The translations under genes and the position numbers were made by a program. DNA of 39,528 nt from Acholeplasmataceae bacterium (GTDB lineage: Bacteria > Bacillota_I > Bacilli_A > Acholeplasmatales > UBA5453). This document shows positions 10,301 to 18,217 of this stretch, piece by piece. The stretch is taken from NCBI GenBank assembly GCA_028685975.1, contig JAQUCY010000003.1, positions 1-39,528 on the forward strand, in the 5' to 3' direction. Under the pieces are notes generated by a model. It saw only the letters and a program-made list of their open reading frames with translations. It was not told the origin of the DNA and ran no database searches. Numbering within the stretch: the first letter of the stretch is position 1; the number at the start of each line of letters is the position of its first letter.

Positions 10301-10791
10301 TGATTGAAGAAAAACGAGGAATTAAAAAACCAGTTGAAGCAGCCGAAGATCCAACAATATTATCAGAAAGACACATTGATCAATCTTATATTTCTAATGA
10401 TGAAGTGAGACTTGAAATTCATAGACGTATTAGTACAATCAATAATTTAAATGATGCGAATAATTTAGTAATAGAACTAGAAGACAGGTTTGGTCATGTA
10501 ACTGATGAACTCAAAGAATACATGTATGAAAAACTTTTTAGAAAATTATCTGGTCAACTAGGGGTTGAAAAAACACTTAAATCTAAGATTGATTTAACAA
10601 TTATTTTATCGATTGAAGCCTCTAAAAGGGTTAATGGAGAAAAGCTTTTTATGGCGATTGAAGAAACAGACAACAAGATTAAATTGTCTTACCTACATGA
10701 TAGGGTTCATATTACGCTTGTTTTCGATGGAACAACGAAACATTATTTGATACAAATGATTGAATATTTATCACTCGTTTTAGAAGATTAA
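7360..10791 (+). CDS. mfd: Transcription-repair coupling factor
   Basis: 1143 aa; [17 protein letters not shown] (CarD/RID), [53 protein letters not shown]. Confidence 0.97.
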   Translation: [1143 protein letters not shown]

Positions 10792-10871
10792 TTAAGCATG
10801 AAAATTGGTTTGACTAATGGTTTAATTAATGTTAATATCGATTTGGTTTTTTGTAATAATAGGAGGGTCAT

Positions 10872-12287
10872 ATGAAATACGATGTAATAATTGTTGGTGC
10901 TGGTCCAGCTGGTTTGTATGGTGCTTATGAGTACGCATTAAAAAACCCAGAATTTAAGGTTTTAATGCTTGATAGAGGACATAGTATTAAAAATAGAAAA
11001 TGTCCAATTTTGATGGGGAAACTAACTAAATGTCCTGTTGATACAAAAGGTCATGCTGGATGTCATCCAGCTTGTTCTATTACTTCAGGATTCGGTGGAT
11101 CAGGGGCTTATTCAGATGGTAAGTTTAATATTACCAGTCAATTCGGTGGTTGGATGACTGACTATTTAAGTGACACTGAAGTTGAAAATTTAATTGAGTA
11201 TGTTGATTCTATAAATCTAAGCCACGGAGCCACTAATGAAATAACAGACCCTACGACTGAAGCAGTTAGAGAAATCGAGAAAAAAGCATTAGCGGTTGGC
11301 TTAAAATTATTAAGATCGCGCGTTAGACATTTAGGGACTGAGGAAAACCTCTTAATTATGAAATCGATACATGCTTGGTTGGAAGAAAGAATTGAAATGC
11401 GTTTTAAAACAAACGTTACCGATATTCTTGTTGATAACAATCGTATTAAAGGGGTTGTATTAGAAGACGGAACCGAACTATTAGCAGATAATGTTGTTAT
11501 AGCTGTAGGAAGAGAAGGGGCAACCACTTTAACTCAATTATGTAAAAACCATAAAATTCCGATGTCAAACAATCACGTTGATATTGGTGTAAGGGTAGAA
11601 ACAAATGATTTAATTATGGAAGAAATTAATAAACATTTATATGAAGGAAAGTTTATTTATAATACATCTGTAGGCACACAAGTAAGAACTTTTTGTTCAA
11701 ACCCAAGTGGGCATGTTGTTATTGAAAACCAAAGTGGGACAATGTTAGTTAATGGTCATTCATTTAGAGATCCTAAATTAGGATCCCACAATACAAACTT
11801 TGCGTTATTGGTGTCTCATAAATTTAATGAACCATTTAATGAACCAAACGAGTTTGCCCACATGATTGGTAGACTTGCCAACAGATTATCTATGGGTGGT
11901 GTGATTGTTCAAAAATATGGTGACATTATAAAAGGAAGAAGAACGACAGAAAAAAGACTTAAAGAAGGATTTGTTACACCATCATTAAAAGAAGCTTTGC
12001 CTGGTGATTTAGGATTGGTTCTTCCATATAATACGATGAAAAGTTTAATTGAAATGGTTGAAGCGTTAAATCATGTCACACCTGGAATAGCCTCAGAACA
12101 TACATTATTCTATGGCGTTGAAACTAAATTCTACAGTGCAAGACCAGAGGTTGATAAGAACTTTGAAACAAGAATTAAAGGACTTTATATGGCCGGAGAT
12201 GGCGCCGGTATTACAAGAGGTTTAGCACAAGCTGGCGCAAATGGTGTTTATATTGCACGACATATCTTAAGTGAGGTAACAAAATGA
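10872..12287 (+). CDS. FAD-dependent oxidoreductase (COG2509-like uncharacterised FAD dehydrogenase)
   Basis: Rossmann DVIIVGAGPAGLYGAYE, GFGGSGAYSDGKFN, C-terminal GLYMAGDGAGITRGLAQAGANGV. Confidence 0.88.
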   Translation: MKYDVIIVGAGPAGLYGAYEYALKNPEFKVLMLDRGHSIKNRKCPILMGKLTKCPVDTKGHAGCHPACSITSGFGGSGAYSDGKFNITSQFGGWMTDYLSDTEVENLIEYVDSINLSHGATNEITDPTTEAVREIEKKALAVGLKLLRSRVRHLGTEENLLIMKSIHAWLEERIEMRFKTNVTDILVDNNRIKGVVLEDGTELLADNVVIAVGREGATTLTQLCKNHKIPMSNNHVDIGVRVETNDLIMEEINKHLYEGKFIYNTSVGTQVRTFCSNPSGHVVIENQSGTMLVNGHSFRDPKLGSHNTNFALLVSHKFNEPFNEPNEFAHMIGRLANRLSMGGVIVQKYGDIIKGRRTTEKRLKEGFVTPSLKEALPGDLGLVLPYNTMKSLIEMVEALNHVTPGIASEHTLFYGVETKFYSARPEVDKNFETRIKGLYMAGDGAGITRGLAQAGANGVYIARHILSEVTK

Positions 12288-13552
12288 AAACATTGGTTAT
12301 TATTGGAACTCAATGGGGCGATGAAGGCAAAGGGAAAATAACGGATTACCTAGCTCAACAGGCAGATGTAATTTGTAGATTTCAAGGTGGGAATAATGCT
12401 GGTCACACCATTGTTATTGGTAAAAATAAATACGCTTTACAATTAATTCCTTCCGGGATATTTAATCCCCATGCAATTAATGTCATGGCTAACGGAATGG
12501 TTATTAATCCCAAAGCTTTAATTGAAGAAATGGCTAAGATTAATTCAAGAGAATTTAAACTATATATTAGTGATAGAGCACACATTGTGATGCCATACCA
12601 TATTGATTTAGACGGAGCCAGTGAAAACACCTTAACAAACAAGATAGGGACAACTAAAAAAGGTATTGGGCCAGCTTATCAAGACAAGAGTGCGAGACTA
12701 GGGATAAGAATGGGTGATTTACTAGACCCTGTAATTTTAGAAGAAAGACTGAAAGAAGTTTTACCTCACAAAAATCTAGCCTTAAAATCATATGGTCTTC
12801 CCACTTATGATATAAAAGAACTATTAAAAAACTTAATTAGTTATGGCAAACAATTAAAACCATTTATTACTGATACATCACGTCTATTAAATGACTCTAT
12901 TGCTATAGGAAAAAAAGTATTATTTGAAGGTGCTCAAGGTACTTTATTATGTCTAGATCATGGTACATACCCTTTTGTAACATCATCAAGCCCAACTGCA
13001 GCGAGTGTTCCATTAAATACAGGGCTTGCGCCTTGGTTAATTGAAGGAGCAATTGGCGTAACTAAAGCTTATTCTACTAGAGTCGGTGAAGGCGCCTTTC
13101 CAACTGAAATTAACGGTGATTTAGCGAACTATATAAGAGAAAAAGGGCATGAGTACGGAACCGTTACAGGTAGGCCAAGAAGAGTGGGATATCTTGATTT
13201 AGTCGTAATTAACCATTCTAAACAAGTAGGTGGACTAAAATATCTAGCCATTACATTATTGGATGTATTAACTGGCATTGATGAATTGAAAGTATGTGTA
13301 GGGTATGAATTAGAGGGTAAAGAAATTAATTATATACCATCCAATATAACTAAATTTAGTAAAGTTAAACCTATTTACCAAACATTGCCTGGCTGGCAAG
13401 AAGACATTACGCATGTTAGATCATTTAAAGAATTACCTATCAATGCTCAAAACTATATTAAGTTTATTGAATCAGTAACAAATCTTGAAGTGGCTATATT
13501 TAGTGTGGGACCAGATAGAAGTCAAACTGTTACACTTAAAGATTTATTTTAA
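12284..13552 (+). CDS. purA: Adenylosuccinate synthetase
   Basis: IGTQWGDEGKGKITDYLA, FQGGNNAGHTI, GTTKKGIGPAYQDK, FEGAQGTLLCLDHGTYPFVTSS. Confidence 0.97.
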   Translation: MKTLVIIGTQWGDEGKGKITDYLAQQADVICRFQGGNNAGHTIVIGKNKYALQLIPSGIFNPHAINVMANGMVINPKALIEEMAKINSREFKLYISDRAHIVMPYHIDLDGASENTLTNKIGTTKKGIGPAYQDKSARLGIRMGDLLDPVILEERLKEVLPHKNLALKSYGLPTYDIKELLKNLISYGKQLKPFITDTSRLLNDSIAIGKKVLFEGAQGTLLCLDHGTYPFVTSSSPTAASVPLNTGLAPWLIEGAIGVTKAYSTRVGEGAFPTEINGDLANYIREKGHEYGTVTGRPRRVGYLDLVVINHSKQVGGLKYLAITLLDVLTGIDELKVCVGYELEGKEINYIPSNITKFSKVKPIYQTLPGWQEDITHVRSFKELPINAQNYIKFIESVTNLEVAIFSVGPDRSQTVTLKDLF

Positions 13553-13574
13553 GACCCTTTTTAGGGTCTTTTTT
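13551..13574 (+). terminator. Rho-independent terminator after purA
   Basis: AAGACCCT-tttt-AGGGTCTT followed by TTTT. Confidence 0.85.
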
Positions 13575-13657
13575 AATCATATTAGGTGTTGACTTTCTCT
13601 ATATAATCATTAGAAAATATGATATACTAAAAATGATAAAACATTCGGGAGGAAAAA

Positions 13658-15289
13658 ATGAAATCAGATTTAGATATTACAAAAAATGTTGAAGCTAAAC
13701 CCATTCACTTAGTTGCACAAAAACTCGGAATTAAAGAAACAGAATTGGAACCTTATGGACATGATATGGGGAAAGTTAGTTTATCTATTTATGACCGATT
13801 AAAAGACAATGTTGATGGCAAACTTGTCTTGGTCAGCGCGATTACACCAACACCATTTGGTGAAGGTAAAACGACTATCTCTATAGGGTTAACGGATGGT
13901 TTAAATAGAATTGGAAAAAGTACAATTGGTTGTTTAAGAGAACCTTCTTTAGGACCTGTTTTAGGGATGAAGGGGGGAGCTACCGGTGGTGGTTTAGCAC
14001 AAATTATCCCCAGAGAAAAAATTAATCTCCATTTCACAGGTGATTTACATGCAATCTCGGCAGCACATAACTTTTTAAGTGCCGCTATTGATAACCATCT
14101 TCACTATGGAAATCAATTAAATTTAGATGAGAAAAAAATAGTTTGGCCAAGAACGATGGACATGAATGATAGAGCTATTAGAAAAGTCGGTACACTATAC
14201 CGAGATGATAACTTTATTATTACCGCAGCCAGTGAAATAATGGCTATTTTTTCATTGGCATCTAGTCTTAAAAACCTAAAAGAAAGAATTGACAATATCT
14301 TAATTGCATATGACAAAGATGGGAACGAAGTTTATGCCAAGAGTCTAAACATTACCGAGGCAATGGTTGTTCTCTTAAAAGAAGCGATTCAACCAAATCT
14401 AGTCCAAACATTAGAACATAATCCAGTGTTCGTTCATGGGGGACCATTTGCGAATATTGCACACGGCTGTAATAGCTTAATGGCAACTAGAACCGCTTTA
14501 AAATTAGGGGAATTTGTTGTGACAGAAGCTGGATTTGGTGCTGATTTAGGGTTGGAAAAGTTTTTAGATATTAAAACGGAATATTTAAAAAAGTCTCCTG
14601 ATGTTGTGGTTTTAGTTGCGACAATAAGAGCCCTTAAATTTCACGGATTTGAAAGCGAAGAAGTTAGTTCATTAGAAGCGTTAAAAATAGGAGTTGAAAA
14701 TATTGCTCGACATACAAACAATATTAAGAAATTTGGGATACCTTATATAATTGCCATAAATCATTTTAAAGATGATACAAAAGAAGAAATTGAATATTTA
14801 ATTAATTGGGCTAAAGAGCATAATCATCCGATTTCCTTTGTTGATAGTTTTATTGAAGGTTCAAAGGGAGCGGTTGATTTAGCGACTAAAGTCGTCGGGT
14901 TATCAAATCAAGTAAAATCATTTAAGCGTTTATATGACCTAAAAGATGATTTATATGAGAAAGTTAATAAGATTGCAACGTCTATTTATGGGGCAAATGG
15001 TGTTTCTTATAGTAAACAAGCTAAAGAAAAATTAGATTTGTTAAATGAGAAATATCATGATTTACCAATATGTATCGCAAAAACGCCGCTGTCATTTTCC
15101 AATGATGCAAAAAAGCGTGGATCAATATATGATTTTGAATTATCGATTTCAGATGCACGTGTATCAAGAGGAGCTGGGTTCGTGGTTGTACTAACTAAAG
15201 GAATAGTGACAATGCCTGGCTTGCCTGAAATACCAAATGGAGAAAAGATGTTTATTGATGATGATGGAAACATTTCAGGGAAATTGTAG
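13658..15289 (+). CDS. fhs: Formate-tetrahydrofolate ligase
   Basis: SAITPTPFGEGKTTISIGL, REPSLGPVLGMKGGATGGGLAQIIP, HGGPFANIAHGCNS, TMPGLPEIPN. Confidence 0.97.
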   Translation: MKSDLDITKNVEAKPIHLVAQKLGIKETELEPYGHDMGKVSLSIYDRLKDNVDGKLVLVSAITPTPFGEGKTTISIGLTDGLNRIGKSTIGCLREPSLGPVLGMKGGATGGGLAQIIPREKINLHFTGDLHAISAAHNFLSAAIDNHLHYGNQLNLDEKKIVWPRTMDMNDRAIRKVGTLYRDDNFIITAASEIMAIFSLASSLKNLKERIDNILIAYDKDGNEVYAKSLNITEAMVVLLKEAIQPNLVQTLEHNPVFVHGGPFANIAHGCNSLMATRTALKLGEFVVTEAGFGADLGLEKFLDIKTEYLKKSPDVVVLVATIRALKFHGFESEEVSSLEALKIGVENIARHTNNIKKFGIPYIIAINHFKDDTKEEIEYLINWAKEHNHPISFVDSFIEGSKGAVDLATKVVGLSNQVKSFKRLYDLKDDLYEKVNKIATSIYGANGVSYSKQAKEKLDLLNEKYHDLPICIAKTPLSFSNDAKKRGSIYDFELSISDARVSRGAGFVVVLTKGIVTMPGLPEIPNGEKMFIDDDGNISGKL

Positions 15290-15297
15290 GTGATTAA

Positions 15298-16143
15298 ATG
15301 TTGATGGACGGAAAAGCAACCGCTCTAAGATTAGAAGAATCATTAAAAATTGAAGTTTCAAATTTAGTCAATAAATACGGAAGAGCCCCTAAATTAGTTG
15401 TTATATTAGTGGGAAACAATCCCGCAAGTGTTTCTTATGTTAAATCAAAGGAGAAAGCATGTAAAAGAGTTGGTATTAATGGGATGACGTTAAGATTAAC
15501 AGAAGATGTTTCAGAAGAACAACTCCTAAAAGTAATTGATGATTTAAATAAGGACGAAGGGGTAGATGGAATGATTGTTCAACTACCACTGCCCAAACAC
15601 ATTGATTGTGATAAAGTATTAAACGAAATCGATTCAAAAAAAGATGTTGACGGTTTGAGTTTATTAAATGCGGGTAGGCTTTCAAACAGACAAAAAGGCT
15701 TATTACCAGCAACACCTAAGGGTGTTATGATGTTACTTGAACATTATAAGATTGAACTTAAAGGTATTCACGCAGTTGTTGTTGGAGCCTCTAATTTAGT
15801 TGGAGCACCAATGGCTAAACTACTTATTAATCATCATGCGACTGTAACGGTATGTCATATACATACGAAAGATTTAAAGTCATTTACTTTACAAGCTGAT
15901 TTATTAGTCGTTGCCACAGGGGTTAAAAATCTAATTACGGGTGATATGGTTAAGCAAGGTGCAATTGTTGTGGATGTTGGAATTAACAAAATAGATGGTA
16001 GAATATATGGTGATGTTGATTATGAATCGGTTGCGCCAAAAACATCATTTATTACACCTGTTCCCGGTGGGGTTGGTCCGATGACAATCAGCGCTTTGAT
16101 CCATAATGTTGTAGAAGCATTTAAAGAGGTTCACCATGATTGA
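15298..16143 (+). CDS. folD: Methylenetetrahydrofolate dehydrogenase/methenyltetrahydrofolate cyclohydrolase
   Basis: VGNNPASVSYVKSKEKACKRVGI, VDGMIVQLPLPKHID, TPVPGGVGPMTISALIHNV. Confidence 0.96.
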   Translation: MLMDGKATALRLEESLKIEVSNLVNKYGRAPKLVVILVGNNPASVSYVKSKEKACKRVGINGMTLRLTEDVSEEQLLKVIDDLNKDEGVDGMIVQLPLPKHIDCDKVLNEIDSKKDVDGLSLLNAGRLSNRQKGLLPATPKGVMMLLEHYKIELKGIHAVVVGASNLVGAPMAKLLINHHATVTVCHIHTKDLKSFTLQADLLVVATGVKNLITGDMVKQGAIVVDVGINKIDGRIYGDVDYESVAPKTSFITPVPGGVGPMTISALIHNVVEAFKEVHHD

Positions 16144-17437
16144 AAGATATCAAAGAAAAATTTTTAAACACATTTGGAGTGAAGAAAACAAATATTCTCA
16201 TATGTTAGATGTTGAAATAGCAGCAAGCACAGCTTGGTGCCGTTTTGGCTTGTTTGATGAGGATGCCTTAGAAGATATTAAACAAGCAACGTTTGATATT
16301 GATGAAATAAAAACTTTAGAACTTGAAACAAAACATGATGTCATAGCTTTTACTAGAAACTTATCAGAAAGAATGACTAGTGAAGCTAAAAAATGGATTC
16401 ATTATGGACTTACATCAACTGATATTGTTGATACAACCAATGGTCTTTTATTAAAAGAAGCCAATGAATACTTAGAAGAAGATTTAGTCAACATGTTAGA
16501 AATACTAAAAGGATTGGCTTTAGAATACAAAGATACTTTATGTATGGGTAGAACTCATGGAATGCATGCTGATTTAACCAGTTTTGGATTAAAGTTCGTC
16601 TCGTTTTATGATGAATTTAGACGTCATCTAGAACGTTTTAAAATCGTTAGAAAAGAAGTTGAAGTGGGTTTATTTAGTGGAGCAGTTGGCAATTATGCCA
16701 ACATAAACCCAACCGTTGAAAAAGATGCTTTGGCTTTATTAAATTTAGGAAGTCTTTCTATCACAACTCAAGTATTACCTCGTGATTTATACGCCAATTA
16801 TATTCACATGATTGCGTTAATAGGAACCACTTTAGAAAAAATAGCTACTGAAATAAGACACTTATCACGTACTGAAGTAAAAGAAGTCAGTGAAGGATTT
16901 TCTAAAGGTCAAAAAGGATCTTCAGCAATGCCACAAAAAAAGAACCCGATATCTTCTGAGAATATATCAGGATTAGCTAGAGTTTTAAGAAGTTATGTCA
17001 TGCCAACTTATGAAAATAATATCTTATGGCATGAAAGAGATATCTCGCATTCTTCAGTTGAAAGAATTATTTTATCTGATGCGACCACTCTACTTGATTA
17101 CATGTTAAATAGAATGTATCAAGTTTTAGATAGTTTAGTGGTGTATCCTGATCAAATGAAACAAAATATTAAGCTGAGTTTTGATACAGTTTACTCGCAA
17201 AGAGTTATGAATAAACTTATTGAAGCAGAACTATCCAGAGAAGAAGCTTATGATCATATTCAGCAGTTAACTACGAAAGCTTATGAAGAAAAACGCTCGT
17301 TTATAGATATTTGTAAACAAGACCCGAAGATTAACCTTTTATTAACAAACGAAGATATAGAAGCGGCTCAAACCGAGGATTATTATTTTAAACATGTTGA
17401 TAAAATTTATGAAGAAGTCTTCAAGCATAATATTTGA
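16136..17437 (+). CDS. purB: Adenylosuccinate lyase
   Basis: HYGLTSTDIVDT, MGRTHGMHADLTSFGLKF, GFSKGQKGSSAMPQKKNPISSENI. Confidence 0.96.
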   Translation: MIERYQRKIFKHIWSEENKYSHMLDVEIAASTAWCRFGLFDEDALEDIKQATFDIDEIKTLELETKHDVIAFTRNLSERMTSEAKKWIHYGLTSTDIVDTTNGLLLKEANEYLEEDLVNMLEILKGLALEYKDTLCMGRTHGMHADLTSFGLKFVSFYDEFRRHLERFKIVRKEVEVGLFSGAVGNYANINPTVEKDALALLNLGSLSITTQVLPRDLYANYIHMIALIGTTLEKIATEIRHLSRTEVKEVSEGFSKGQKGSSAMPQKKNPISSENISGLARVLRSYVMPTYENNILWHERDISHSSVERIILSDATTLLDYMLNRMYQVLDSLVVYPDQMKQNIKLSFDTVYSQRVMNKLIEAELSREEAYDHIQQLTTKAYEEKRSFIDICKQDPKINLLLTNEDIEAAQTEDYYFKHVDKIYEEVFKHNI

Positions 17438-17462
17438 TAAGACCTTATTTCAACTATATAAT
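17434..17462 (+). promoter_or_regulatory. Putative promoter TTGATA-N17-TATAAT for the flavodoxin gene
   Basis: TTGATA 17434-17439 overlaps the purB stop codon; TATAAT 17457-17462. Confidence 0.65.
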
Positions 17463-17496
17463 ATTATTATAAATAAGAATAAGGAGATTAATAAAA

Positions 17497-17910
17497 ATGA
17501 AAGATATTTTAGTCGTTTATTGGACAGCAACAGGAAACACTGAAGAAATGGCAAAAGCATTAGCCGAAGTCACAGATGCAGATTTGTACACAATTGATGA
17601 GATTTCACCTGAAGATACATTGAAATATGATAAAATTGCTTTTGGATGCCCAGCAATGGGAGATACATTCGAAGAAGCAGAAGAATTCTTTGATTGGTAT
17701 GAACAACTTGAATATCAATTAGATGGTAAAAAGGTTGCAATCTTTGGATCATTTGGTTGGGGTTCAGGTGAATGGATGGAAGATTGGGCTGAAAGAATGA
17801 GCCATTTAGACGTTAATTTTTTTGAAGAACCACTTATGGCAAACGAAGCGCCATCTTCAGATGAATTAGAAAACATTCAAGCATTTGGAGCACGTTTTAA
17901 ATCATTTTAA
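17497..17910 (+). CDS. Flavodoxin (short chain)
   Basis: VVYWTATGNTEEMAKAL FMN-phosphate loop; FGCPAMGDTFEE; FGSFGWGSGEWMEDW. Confidence 0.94.
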   Translation: MKDILVVYWTATGNTEEMAKALAEVTDADLYTIDEISPEDTLKYDKIAFGCPAMGDTFEEAEEFFDWYEQLEYQLDGKKVAIFGSFGWGSGEWMEDWAERMSHLDVNFFEEPLMANEAPSSDELENIQAFGARFKSF

Positions 17911-17912
17911 TT

Positions 17913-17935
17913 AAAAGGGCTTAAGCCCTTTTTTT
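17913..17935 (+). terminator. Rho-independent terminator after flavodoxin
   Basis: AAAAGGGC-ttaa-GCCCTTTT followed by T-run. Confidence 0.85.
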
Positions 17936-17987
17936 CTTTATTAATTGTGTAAAAAAAACGTTTATAAATATAGAAATCGCTTTCTAA

Positions 17988-18016
17988 TAGACGTAAAAAT
18001 AATTCTCTTGTATAAT
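17988..18016 (+). promoter_or_regulatory. Putative promoter of riboswitch-NCS2 permease transcript
   Basis: TAGACG 17988-17993, 17-nt spacer, TATAAT 18011-18016. Confidence 0.5.
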
Positions 18017-18032
18017 AAAAATTGTATTCAAG

Positions 18033-18101
18033 ATATATCGTATATTTGCCAAATAGGTGGCGAGTCTCTACCATGAACCTTAATTCATGACTACGATGTG
18101 A
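18033..18101 (+). ncRNA. Purine riboswitch aptamer, guanine/hypoxanthine-type
   Basis: J2/3 core GUCUCUACC (18064-18072), J3/1 GAC-U-A with specificity C at 18091, P1 ATCGTA/TACGAT, P2 TTGCCA/TGGCGA, P3 CATGAA/TTCATG, L2 GG complementary to L3 CC. Confidence 0.9.
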
Positions 18102-18132
18102 ACCCTTTTTCTTTATGGTTTCATATTGATAG

Positions 18133-18157
18133 AGAGCCGTCCAAGGACGCTCTTTTT
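18133..18157 (+). terminator. Intrinsic terminator in riboswitch expression platform
   Basis: AGAGC(c)GTCC-aa-GGACGCTCT followed by TTTT, between aptamer and permease ORF. Confidence 0.7.
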
Positions 18158-18217
18158 ATTTTTTATATGAAGTATATATTGAATACAATCTCATAATAAG
18201 GAAAAGGAGAAAGAAAA

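Noticed and set aside
11162-11527. 121-aa minus-strand ORF inside the FAD oxidoreductase
   Set aside because: Fully antisense to a conserved gene, no motifs
17435-17440. TGA TAA at the end of purB considered as evidence for Mycoplasma code 4 (TGA = Trp)
   Set aside because: Trp is encoded by TGG throughout, and prs, potB and the NusG-II gene end at TGA with well-placed overlaps to the next gene, so the standard code fits better
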